Shown: positions 1-6,496 of the stretch, piece by piece | Numbering within the stretch: the stretch's first letter is position 1 | Layout: each line of letters starts with the position of its first letter | DNA from: DATLYB01 sp964502525 | GTDB taxonomy: Bacteria; Bacteroidota; Bacteroidia; Chitinophagales; CAIOSU01 | NCBI GenBank assembly: GCA_964502525.1 | Contig: CAZCXH010000014.1 | Span: forward strand, 1 to 50,998 | DNA: 50,998 bases | Direction of reading: 5' to 3' | Position numbers and translations under genes: made by a program | The notes under the pieces: generated by a model | Database searches by the model: none | Told to the model about the DNA's origin: nothing | What the model saw: the letters and a program-made list of their open reading frames with translations, nothing else

Positions 1-73
1 TTTTTTTTTTTTTTTTTTATTTTTTTTTTTTTTTTTTTTGGGGGTGGTGGGGGGGGGGGGGGGGGGCCCCCCC
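1..73. other. homopolymer low-complexity contig end
   Basis: The window opens with about 39 T (one A), then about 27 G with one T, then 7 C. Nothing else in the window looks like this. Serial single-base runs at a contig tip are typical of sequencing or assembly artefacts, so this stretch should not be read as biology. Confidence 0.75.
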
Positions 74-116
74 AATTCGGGTTCCTTTGCCGAGCGGGAA
101 TATCGCAAGAACAAAG

Positions 117-314
117 CTATGGCAGTTGTGAAATCCGGATGCCTAATTGGCGGAGGCGCAGGACAGCGATGCTTCTCCCGACATGGTGTCGCTTCTTATA
201 TCTTTCAATGAAATCTTCAGCTATTTCCCTCTTGTTGATTATCAACCGCGCAAGCTCGCGCTCGCTTGCAGAAGCGCGTTTGTTTTTGTCTTGCGTGACG
301 CTGTATAGATCCAT
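117..314 (-). CDS. small charged hypothetical protein
   Basis: This is a 65-residue reading with an ATG start and TAG stop. It is rich in Arg, Lys and Glu, with an amphipathic helical look in the middle (REIAEDFIERYKKRHH), and the codon choice is plausible for a real gene. I recognise no family. The opposite strand also has an open frame here, but its translation is Ser/Leu/Cys-rich and looks like a shadow. The gene lies next to a damaged contig end, so it could be part of a longer broken gene. Existence is uncertain. Confidence 0.3.
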   Translation of the reverse strand: MDLYSVTQDKNKRASASERELARLIINKREIAEDFIERYKKRHHVGRSIAVLRLRQLGIRISQLP

Positions 315-502
315 TCGTCAAGGATTGAGGTTATATCCTGGCAATAAAGGAAATTCAAAGAAAGTTTTAAAAATACGTAATAATTCGCAATTCACTGCGA
401 TAAATTGCTTTTATGGAAGGGAAACGCTTACTTCTGACCCTTGCAGGAGCAGCTCATTGATTTATACTGTGCGCGGGATAAAATCTTACATTTTCTATTT
501 CT

Positions 503-572
503 GTTTACGGTTTACATGTTTACAGTTGACAACCTGTGGTAGCCTCCAAACTGTAAACCGTAAACTGTAAAC
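503..572. repeat. inverted array of 7-bp repeats
   Basis: The left arm (503-527) is built of GTTTACG / GTTTACA-type units. The right arm (548-572) is built of AAACTGT, AAACCGT, AAACTGT, AAACG. The arms are near reverse complements around a ~20-bp centre, so the region could form a long hairpin. The same AAACYGN heptamer occurs in tandem inside dnaX at 7795-7822. The surrounding gap 315-772 shows no convincing gene. Confidence 0.6.
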
Positions 573-772
573 GTCTCAATGGCGCAATTTATCCCGTTCA
601 AAGTATAAATGGTTTGCCTTCCGGCAGAGGGGCAAAAGCAAAAGCAGCAAGCAGCGATGGGACAAGGTTCATCGGCATTAGGATCGTGGTGTCAGCAACA
701 GGTTGGAATCCGAATATTCCGTAGCTGAAAGAGCTGTTGAATACATTCCTGCCTAAACCTATCTTTGCCGGC

Positions 773-1549
773 ATGCCTGTTAGCACAACTGAAGTAACTT
801 CCACCTCCCTGCCTGCTGATAACCCCATCCACCAACGGCAACTGTTTGCTTACGAGAAAGCAGCCGAATATGTGAGCGGTGACCTGCTCGAAATAGGCTG
901 TGGCGTGGGCAGAGGCATAGAAGTGCTGCTGAAGAAATGCAAAACATACACCACCATTGACAAAAACGATGAAGCGATTGGAACGCTGAGAAAGCAGTTT
1001 CCGGGTCTGAAGTTCATCAGCGCCATGGTGCCGCCATTTGCCGGTGCGGCAACAGCAGGATTTGACTGCCTGGTAACATGCCAGGTGATAGAGCATGTTG
1101 AGGACGACCGCCTGTTTGTGGATGAGGTTCACCGGGTGGTTAAGCCCGGGGGAGTGGCGGTGATCACAACCCCTAATATCAAAATGACGCTCTCGCGCAA
1201 TCCCTGGCACGTGAGGGAATACACCAAGGAAGAGCTGCTGGCGCTTGTGAGTCGAAAATTTTCAGATGTAAGGCTGATGGGAGTCTATGGCGATGAGAAG
1301 GTGAAAAGCTACTATGAAAAGAATAAAGAATCAGTAGGAAAAATCATGCGGTTCGACATCTTCAATCTTCAGTACCGGCTGCCGCGCACGTTTTTGCAGG
1401 TACCCTACGAGATATTGAACCGCATCAACCGCAACCGGATCAGGGACAGCGACAACGGGCTGGTAGCAGCGATCACCACGGGGGATTTTTTCCTCAAGGA
1501 GGCAGACGACAGGTGTTATGATTTTTTCTGCGTGGTGAGGAAAGGGTAG
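773..1549 (+). CDS. class I SAM-dependent methyltransferase
   Basis: The protein has a Rossmann methyltransferase core. SAM-binding motif I is LLEIGCGVGRG (about residues 38-48), followed by the acidic loop TTIDKND. Motif IV/V is CQVIEHVEDDRLFVDEVHR, and the Methyltransf_11-type VVKPGG turn comes next. The TTG reading at 737 adds 12 residues, but ATG at 773 is the likelier start. The C-terminal half (about residues 140-258) is specific to this subgroup and gives no substrate clue. Small-molecule, quinone, lipid and sugar methylation are all possible. The gene stands alone on its strand. The family call is secure; the substrate is unknown. Confidence 0.85.
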   Translation: MPVSTTEVTSTSLPADNPIHQRQLFAYEKAAEYVSGDLLEIGCGVGRGIEVLLKKCKTYTTIDKNDEAIGTLRKQFPGLKFISAMVPPFAGAATAGFDCLVTCQVIEHVEDDRLFVDEVHRVVKPGGVAVITTPNIKMTLSRNPWHVREYTKEELLALVSRKFSDVRLMGVYGDEKVKSYYEKNKESVGKIMRFDIFNLQYRLPRTFLQVPYEILNRINRNRIRDSDNGLVAAITTGDFFLKEADDRCYDFFCVVRKG

Positions 1550-1568
1550 TTGACCCCGCTTGGAAATT

Positions 1569-2108
1569 TTACTCCCCGCCCACGGTTACATTCAGCGATA
1601 TTGTTCCCTTCACGCACAGCGAGTCGGTGGTGTATGGATCCTGGTTGATGTGCAGCCCGGCCTCAAAAGACTCCAGCTCGAGAAAACCCACCAGCTCTGA
1701 GAACGCGCTTTCGAGCGTCACCGTTACAGAACTGTCGGTAATGCCAGTGAGGTAAGCAACCTTGGTTCCCATAGTGTTGTCGCCAACCTCGCGGAACCAC
1801 ATGTCGAAGACAACTACCTTGTCGAGGTTGCCGGATGGCGGGGAAACCAACGTGACGGTGGCGGTGTTCAGCTTCACCTCCTTGATGTCGTTGATATTGA
1901 ATGCTATCCCATTTTGCGAAAAGAGGTTTTCAATGTCAGATTTGTTGATCGTCACCCACACGGTGGTGTCTTTTACTCCGGGAGGAAGGCAGGCGTCAGT
2001 GTCTTCTATGGTGATGGGAAACGTGGTTTCGTCTTCGCTGCACCGGCTGAAAATCATGAGTCCTGAGAAGAGAATGGCACTGGTAAAAATATTGAATAGG
2101 TGTTTCAT
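1569..2108 (-). CDS. hypothetical lipoprotein
   Basis: The 179-residue protein starts with MK, a hydrophobic stretch (residues 8-20) and Cys23 in FSRC, which resembles a lipoprotein signal although Arg at -1 is unusual. After the Cys comes an acidic SEDETT segment, as in many exported Bacteroidota lipoproteins. The mature part is predicted beta-rich with many Thr/Val strands and no catalytic motif that I recognise. It faces the methyltransferase convergently and lies 87 bp downstream of the membrane protein on the same strand. Function unknown; cell-envelope location inferred. Confidence 0.6.
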   Translation of the reverse strand: MKHLFNIFTSAILFSGLMIFSRCSEDETTFPITIEDTDACLPPGVKDTTVWVTINKSDIENLFSQNGIAFNINDIKEVKLNTATVTLVSPPSGNLDKVVVFDMWFREVGDNTMGTKVAYLTGITDSSVTVTLESAFSELVGFLELESFEAGLHINQDPYTTDSLCVKGTISLNVTVGGE

Positions 2109-2194
2109 GGTCGGTTGATTTTTTGGAAAGATAATAGTTCCTGAAAATATCTGTGGAGTAACTTATCCAATTAACCGGAGAAGCCAGAGGCAGG

Positions 2195-2653
2195 TTACTC
2201 CATCTCCCTGATTCGCTTTACAAATGCCTCTGCAATTCTAAGTTCCGCGAGCGCAAGCAAAATCAGCAGCCCGACTGAAAACAGCAGGAATTCTTTTCTG
2301 AACAGTTGATAAGATTCATGCATATCATAAATATCAGCGCCCAAGCCCGGTACCATGAAATACAGGAGGTCATACGAATCAAACAAAAAAACCATTTCCT
2401 GCGCCTGGTTGAGCGCAATGATGAACAAAACAGGATTTAAAATGAACAGGATGATTTGCGTTGGAAGGAATTTCAGCCACGGCACCTGCCGGAAGAAAAC
2501 CGCCAGCCTGAAAAAAAACGCTGACAGCATCGCAAGCATGATGGTAACGATGATATAACCATCTGCGATAATGCCATAAATAGGATAAACGGAACATGCG
2601 GCAAAAGCTGCAATGAAGATGAGCCACGCGATTTCTACACCAAGGGCAACCAC
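2195..2653 (-). CDS. small polytopic membrane protein
   Basis: The 152 residues form about four hydrophobic segments (roughly 5-26, 30-48, 60-84 and 122-140), with a loop after the third containing YFMVPGLGADIYDMHE. It ends in a charged tail (AFVKRIREME). An in-frame TAA five codons upstream leaves GTG at 2653 as the first usable start. It lies 36 bp downstream of the M3 peptidase gene and is probably the last gene of the thioesterase-peptidase operon. I do not recognise the family, and no enzymatic motif is visible. Confidence 0.6.
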   Translation of the reverse strand: MVALGVEIAWLIFIAAFAACSVYPIYGIIADGYIIVTIMLAMLSAFFFRLAVFFRQVPWLKFLPTQIILFILNPVLFIIALNQAQEMVFLFDSYDLLYFMVPGLGADIYDMHESYQLFRKEFLLFSVGLLILLALAELRIAEAFVKRIREME

Positions 2654-2689
2654 CCAATAAACAAATTAACCAGTGAACCGATTAACCAA

Positions 2690-4432
2690 TCAGAGCTTTG
2701 TGTCGTCCACCGTCTTCAGCCAGTTATGCACCTCGTGCACTACTTTGGGAATGATGTTCTTGCTGAAGGGCGACTTCAACCCCGCCAGTTCGACAAGGCT
2801 CAGGAAAGCCATGCTGCCACCGGCTTTGCACAGCCTGACATAGTCATTCCACGCGGCTTTGCGGTCTGAGTGCATACGCGACCAAAATTGCAGCGCGCAG
2901 CACAAGGCAAGCGTATAGTCAATGTAATAAAACGGAGTTTGGTAGATATGCGCCTGCTTTTGCCAGAATCCGCCATTTTCCAGATATGTATTCCCTGCGT
3001 AATCCCGGTGCGGCATGTATTTCTTTTCAATCTTGCGCCATTCCTTCTTTCTTTCTGCGGGAGCGGCATCGGGATTTTCATAAACGAAATGCTGAAACTC
3101 ATCCACCGCCACGCCATAAGGCAGGAACAGCAGGTCACCGCTTATATGGGCGAACTTATATTTGTCCGTATCCTCCTTGAAGAATGATTCCATCCAGGGC
3201 CATGTGAAAAACTCCATGCTCATGGAGTGTATCTCGCATGCCTCCGAAGTAGGCCAGTTATATTCCGGCATTTCAAAGTTGCGGCTCATGTAGCCCTGAA
3301 AAGCGTGACCTGCTTCATGCGTGAGCACGTCAATATCGTGCGAAGTGCCGTTGAAATTGGAGAAGATGAAAGGAGCTTTGTAATTAGGCAGGTACGTGCA
3401 ATAACCTCCGCCCGCTTTTCCCTTCTTGTTCACCAGATCCATGAGTTGATATTGCGTCATGAAGCTGAAGAACTCATCGGTTTCGCTGGAAAGATCTTTG
3501 TACATCTTCTTTCCCTGCGCGATGATCCAGTCAGGGTCGCCCTTGGGCTTGGCATTGCCGCTCCGATATGAAAGATGCTCGTCATAATATTTGAATTCAA
3601 ATATCCCGAGGCGGTGCGCCTGCCGCTGCCTCAACGCGGTGGCAACAGGAACCACATGCTCCAATATCTGGTCGCGGTAATATTTCACATCTTCGGCATT
3701 ATAGTCAGTGCGCATCATGCGCGCATAGCCCAAGCCGATAAAATTTTTAAAGCCAAGCTTCTTAGCCATCCCATTGCGCAGCTTCACCAGATCATCATAT
3801 ATCCTGTCTAATTGCGCTTCATGATCGCTGAGGAATTTATATTTCGCTTCGCTGGCGCGGATGCGCGTGTTGCGGTCGGTGGAGGTCTCAAACGGAACCA
3901 ACCCCATCAGGTTGCGCTCCTCTCCCTCAAACATGATCTGCGCGGAAGCCATCAGCTTGGTGTATTCGCTTCGCAGTTCGTTTTCCTTTGTGAGGTCATC
4001 AATGATCTGCGGATCGAAAGTTTTTAGCAGCGCCCCGGCAATGTTGAAAAGGTGCGCTCCCCATTTCTGTTCCAACTGAGGACGAAAAGATGATTTCACC
4101 AATGATTCATAATAGCGATGGACCAGCCCTTCAAAAATCGGAGCGCTTTTATCAAAATAATCATTCTCCTTCTCATAAAAAGCATCGGTTGTATCAACAG
4201 TATGCCTTATGGAAACGATGCTCTGCGCAGTGGAGAAATCATTGCGCAGCTTGTTGATGTCGCTGATCAGTTCATTCTGCCGGTCAGCGCTGGTCGCCTT
4301 GTCGAAAGCAGCGAGCAGCTTGTTGAATTTCTTCTCCACCTCCGTGATTTCCGGCCTGACATACTTGATGTCGCTGAACTTCGTGAGAGCGGATTTTTTC
4401 TGTTTCTTAGCGGTGGTCAATGTATCTTCCAT
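2690..4432 (-). CDS. M3 family oligoendopeptidase
   Basis: This is a zinc metallopeptidase that should cleave short peptides in the cytoplasm (no signal peptide). The zinc site HEAGHAFQGY lies near residue 372 of the 580-residue reading. The third ligand Glu follows in the EACEIHSMSMEFF segment about 27 residues later, as in M3B oligoendopeptidases. Length fits the family. The frame can be read from 4498 or 4456, but both overlap the upstream thioesterase; ATG at 4432 begins one base after the thioesterase TGA and gives clean translational coupling. It is the middle gene of a thioesterase / peptidase / membrane-protein operon. Whether it resembles PepF or another M3B member in substrate range cannot be told. 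Confidence 0.9.
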   Translation of the reverse strand: MEDTLTTAKKQKKSALTKFSDIKYVRPEITEVEKKFNKLLAAFDKATSADRQNELISDINKLRNDFSTAQSIVSIRHTVDTTDAFYEKENDYFDKSAPIFEGLVHRYYESLVKSSFRPQLEQKWGAHLFNIAGALLKTFDPQIIDDLTKENELRSEYTKLMASAQIMFEGEERNLMGLVPFETSTDRNTRIRASEAKYKFLSDHEAQLDRIYDDLVKLRNGMAKKLGFKNFIGLGYARMMRTDYNAEDVKYYRDQILEHVVPVATALRQRQAHRLGIFEFKYYDEHLSYRSGNAKPKGDPDWIIAQGKKMYKDLSSETDEFFSFMTQYQLMDLVNKKGKAGGGYCTYLPNYKAPFIFSNFNGTSHDIDVLTHEAGHAFQGYMSRNFEMPEYNWPTSEACEIHSMSMEFFTWPWMESFFKEDTDKYKFAHISGDLLFLPYGVAVDEFQHFVYENPDAAPAERKKEWRKIEKKYMPHRDYAGNTYLENGGFWQKQAHIYQTPFYYIDYTLALCCALQFWSRMHSDRKAAWNDYVRLCKAGGSMAFLSLVELAGLKSPFSKNIIPKVVHEVHNWLKTVDDTKL

Positions 4433-4433
4433 A

Positions 4434-4859
4434 TCAGTCTGTTTTTCGTTTGACATTGTAAACTCCCTTACCTTCAGCGATGGGTTTCTCTTTTTCATGG
4501 TAGGCTATCATCCTCGTTACAACAATCCTGTTGCCGCTTCGTCCCAGCTCACCCTCAGCGTAAAAATCCTGTGGCTTCCCGGGACGAAGATAGTCCACCC
4601 GCATGTCAATCGTTGAAAGCTTGTCATCGGGAGAAACCAGCGTGGTCATTGCCGCTGCGCCACCCACCGAATCGAGCGCCAGCGAGATGATGCCGCCATG
4701 AAGCGCGTTTGTCCTCGGGTCGCCAACCAGTTCCGGCTTGAAGGGTATCATGATTTTGGCATAACCTTCTTTGATGTCAATGAGTTTCACCCCAAGCTCT
4801 TTATGTAGCGGAATAAAATTTTCAACGATTTCTCTGAATATCTCCTTGTCAATGACCAT
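4434..4859 (-). CDS. PaaI-type hotdog-fold thioesterase
   Basis: The 141-residue protein carries the hotdog thioesterase signature NALHGGIISLALDSVGG (about residues 52-68), in which the HGG turn and the following Asp form the acyl-CoA site. The C-terminal strands (STIDMRVDYLRPG, YAEGELGRSGNRIVVTR) are typical of the PaaI/YdiI subgroup. It should hydrolyse an acyl- or aryl-CoA ester in the cytoplasm; the acyl group cannot be told. It is the first gene of the operon with the M3 peptidase and follows a Bacteroidota-like promoter 20 bp upstream. Confidence 0.85.
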   Translation of the reverse strand: MVIDKEIFREIVENFIPLHKELGVKLIDIKEGYAKIMIPFKPELVGDPRTNALHGGIISLALDSVGGAAAMTTLVSPDDKLSTIDMRVDYLRPGKPQDFYAEGELGRSGNRIVVTRMIAYHEKEKPIAEGKGVYNVKRKTD

Positions 4860-4878
4860 TGTGAAACGAAAGGGAGAG

Positions 4879-4912
4879 CAAAGGTATTACTTTGTTTTCG
4901 GGGTTGTACAAA
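4879..4912 (-). promoter_or_regulatory. Bacteroidota-type promoter for the thioesterase operon
   Basis: On the minus strand, TACCTTTG (4879-4886) matches the -7 consensus TAnnTTTG exactly. TTTG (4909-4912) lies 22 bp upstream as a -33 box, slightly longer than the usual ~20 bp. The -7 box ends 19 bp before the ATG at 4859. Confidence 0.45.
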
Positions 4913-4958
4913 TGGGTTAAAAAGGAGGTTATTTGAAAAGGAAATAAGGAAAATTTAT

Positions 4959-4990
4959 TTTGGGATTGGATAGGACAAAAGGTAACTTCA
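4959..4990 (+). promoter_or_regulatory. Bacteroidota-type promoter for the T9SS cargo gene
   Basis: TTTG (4959-4962) is followed after exactly 20 bp by TAACTTCA (4983-4990), six of eight matches to TAnnTTTG. The ATG at 5007 lies 16 bp beyond. The position supports 5007, not 5020, as the native start. Confidence 0.4.
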
Positions 4991-5006
4991 ACAAGTTTTT
5001 TGAGCT

Positions 5007-5048
5007 ATGAAATTCATCCATGCCGTTGCTGCAACACTGTTATTTTTT
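5007..5048 (+). other. signal-peptide start in a shifted frame
   Basis: ATG at 5007 opens a frame reading MKFIHAVAATLLFF, a good signal-peptide n-region and hydrophobic core, but it runs into a stop at 5103-5105. The long downstream frame lies one base off. Dropping one T from the six-T run 5043-5048 would join them as MKFIHAVAATLLFLVMIAV, an ideal signal peptide feeding straight into the downstream protein. This is probably a sequencing error or a real homopolymer frameshift. Confidence 0.65.
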
Positions 5049-5934
5049 GGTAATGATTGCCGTGCCACCATCTATCAAAGTATTAAAAGAGGGAGACTGG
5101 AGTGATACCGCAATCTGGCAGGGAGAAATTCTGCCACCTCTCACCGATACGATAATCATTAGCCATAACATTTCTCTTGATCATGATTTAACTATTTTAC
5201 CAGGAGGATACCTGCGAATAATTTCTGGTGTAACGCTCTGCGGAAAGCATAGCCTGCTATTCGAGTGCGGATCCTATTTTTATAGCTGGGGAACGGTGAA
5301 AGCGAATGGGGTGCGTCTTACAGATGGATACAACTACGGATTTATTCAGGTGTTACACGAGTTTGCAATGAGTCCATGTTTACTTGCTTCTTTTACAGGT
5401 GCTTTCACCGTTGGGATTGATTTTGACTGCAATCCCTGCCCTATAATGTTCATGACATTTAGCATTACGGACTCCGATAGCGACTTGAATAATGGTGCTG
5501 TAAGTATCAATGCAACCGGAGGACAGCCTCCATACCTATACACGGTTTTCCCGTCCGTATCACAAGAGAGCAATACCTTCACAGGACTAAGCGTAGGATC
5601 TCACTGGGCGCGGGTGGTTGACGCGAACGGATGCCAGTATGAGGAGATGTTCTACATTGGCACTTTGCCTGTAGATGTTAAAGAAATCCACCCGTTTAAT
5701 GAAATTAAGGTCTTTCCAAATCCGTTTTCTGACCGGTTGAATATTCAGATAAATAAGGTTGGCCAATTGGACGCAAAGCTTATGGACGCAGCAGGTCGGG
5801 TAATTAATTCTCTTGGCTATACCGGAACAATGACCTGTGCTTTTATTTTACATTCGGAGATACCTGAAGGAATTTATTTCCTTGAAATAAGATACAACGA
5901 CAAGATTTCCATTCAGAAAGTGTTTAAGAGGTGA
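5020..5934 (+). CDS. secreted protein with T9SS type A sorting domain
   Basis: The 304-residue frame has an N-terminal beta-rich region containing GDWSDTAIW, as in cell-surface G8-like beta-helix proteins. A SprB-type repeat follows in the middle (NGAVSINATGGQPPYLYTV to VVDANGC, about residues 155-210). At the end is a type A C-terminal sorting domain: VFPNPFSDRLNIQI, then EGIYFLEIRYNDK and the basic tail QKVFKR. These domains mark export by Sec and then type IX secretion. The apparent start MPLLQHC is not a good signal peptide; the proper one is at 5007 in another frame (see the separate entry), so the gene is probably frameshifted by one T. Function is unknown; a surface or secreted adhesin-like role is inferred. 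Confidence 0.8.
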   Translation: MPLLQHCYFLVMIAVPPSIKVLKEGDWSDTAIWQGEILPPLTDTIIISHNISLDHDLTILPGGYLRIISGVTLCGKHSLLFECGSYFYSWGTVKANGVRLTDGYNYGFIQVLHEFAMSPCLLASFTGAFTVGIDFDCNPCPIMFMTFSITDSDSDLNNGAVSINATGGQPPYLYTVFPSVSQESNTFTGLSVGSHWARVVDANGCQYEEMFYIGTLPVDVKEIHPFNEIKVFPNPFSDRLNIQINKVGQLDAKLMDAAGRVINSLGYTGTMTCAFILHSEIPEGIYFLEIRYNDKISIQKVFKR

Positions 5935-5947
5935 GGTGGATAACACG

Positions 5948-6154
5948 TTAAGACAAGTGGCGGAGATAGAGAGATCCATCTCTCGAAGAGATGACCTCTA
6001 TTGGAAACAATCCCAAACCTTGCTGCCTCAACTCATACCATTCATAAGCTTCAATATATTCTTCATGAGCCAACTCATGCAGCCAATATGGATAGCCCAC
6101 TATTTTCTTCTTGATTTCACTCGTTTCCTGGCGGCTGCTTTGGTTTCCTCCCAA
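5948..6154 (-). pseudogene. truncated RelE/ParE-type toxin
   Basis: The segment WLHELAHEEYIEAYEWYELRQQGLG closely follows the N-terminal helix-turn of RelE/ParE-superfamily toxins. The homology stops there: the expected beta-sheet and catalytic C-terminal half (another ~50 residues) is missing, replaced by a short unrelated tail ending at 5948. No ATG is available; the frame is open from a TTG at 6154, and the start probably overlaps the end of the antitoxin gene. I read it as a decayed toxin of the pair with 6100-6345. Confidence 0.55.
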
Positions 6155-6345
6155 GTGTAGGTTTTAGCGATGCCCTCAGTGAAGCTTTTGCTTCTTCGCT
6201 CCAGGTCTTTGATGAAATTCTCATCCCAATCATTAATGGGCGTATTTATTTCATCTTCCAGCATGGTATAAATTGCTCTTATCTTTTCTTCATCCGCCAC
6301 TTGCAGATAGTCCACTAATTTTTCCCGAATGGCTGAAGTGCTCAT
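6100..6345 (-). CDS. addiction-module antitoxin-like protein
   Basis: The 81-residue protein resembles the putative addiction-module component family (Unstab_antitox). It has an N-terminal helical region with REKLVDYLQVADEEKIRAIY, a central DWDENF segment, then FTEGIAKTYTWEETKAAARKR and a basic tail. In that family the C-terminal part wraps the RelE/ParE toxin encoded just downstream. Here the downstream gene is a truncated toxin overlapping the last codons, so the module is probably inactive and the antitoxin an orphan. It faces the T9SS protein gene convergently. Confidence 0.6.
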   Translation of the reverse strand: MSTSAIREKLVDYLQVADEEKIRAIYTMLEDEINTPINDWDENFIKDLERRSKSFTEGIAKTYTWEETKAAARKRVKSRRK

Positions 6346-6460
6346 GCGTCTTGTTTCAACAAATTTACGAAATATAGAAGTTTTAGAACTTCTTCCTGAA
6401 ATACTTGCACGGCATGAAAGTATAATTTCAATAAACGCTATCTTAGCAACCAGTCAGAAA

Positions 6461-6496
6461 AATCAGCGCAATCAAAAAATCAGTTTAATCAGTGAT
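6461..6496. repeat. degenerate AATCAG-type short tandem repeat
   Basis: Four ATCA-containing units of 8-9 bp (AATCAGCGC, AATCAAAAA, ATCAGTTT, AATCAGTG) run directly into the dnaX start codon. The array is imperfect and may simply be a degenerate short tandem repeat, so there is no room for an ordinary 5' leader free of it. Confidence 0.4.

Noticed and set aside
139..570. 143-residue plus-strand frame
   Set aside because: Ser/Leu/Cys-rich, overlaps the more protein-like minus-strand frame and runs through the heptamer repeat array.
692..1210. 172-residue minus-strand frame opposite the methyltransferase
   Set aside because: Translation is Cys/His-rich with no motif; the plus-strand methyltransferase motifs explain the sequence.
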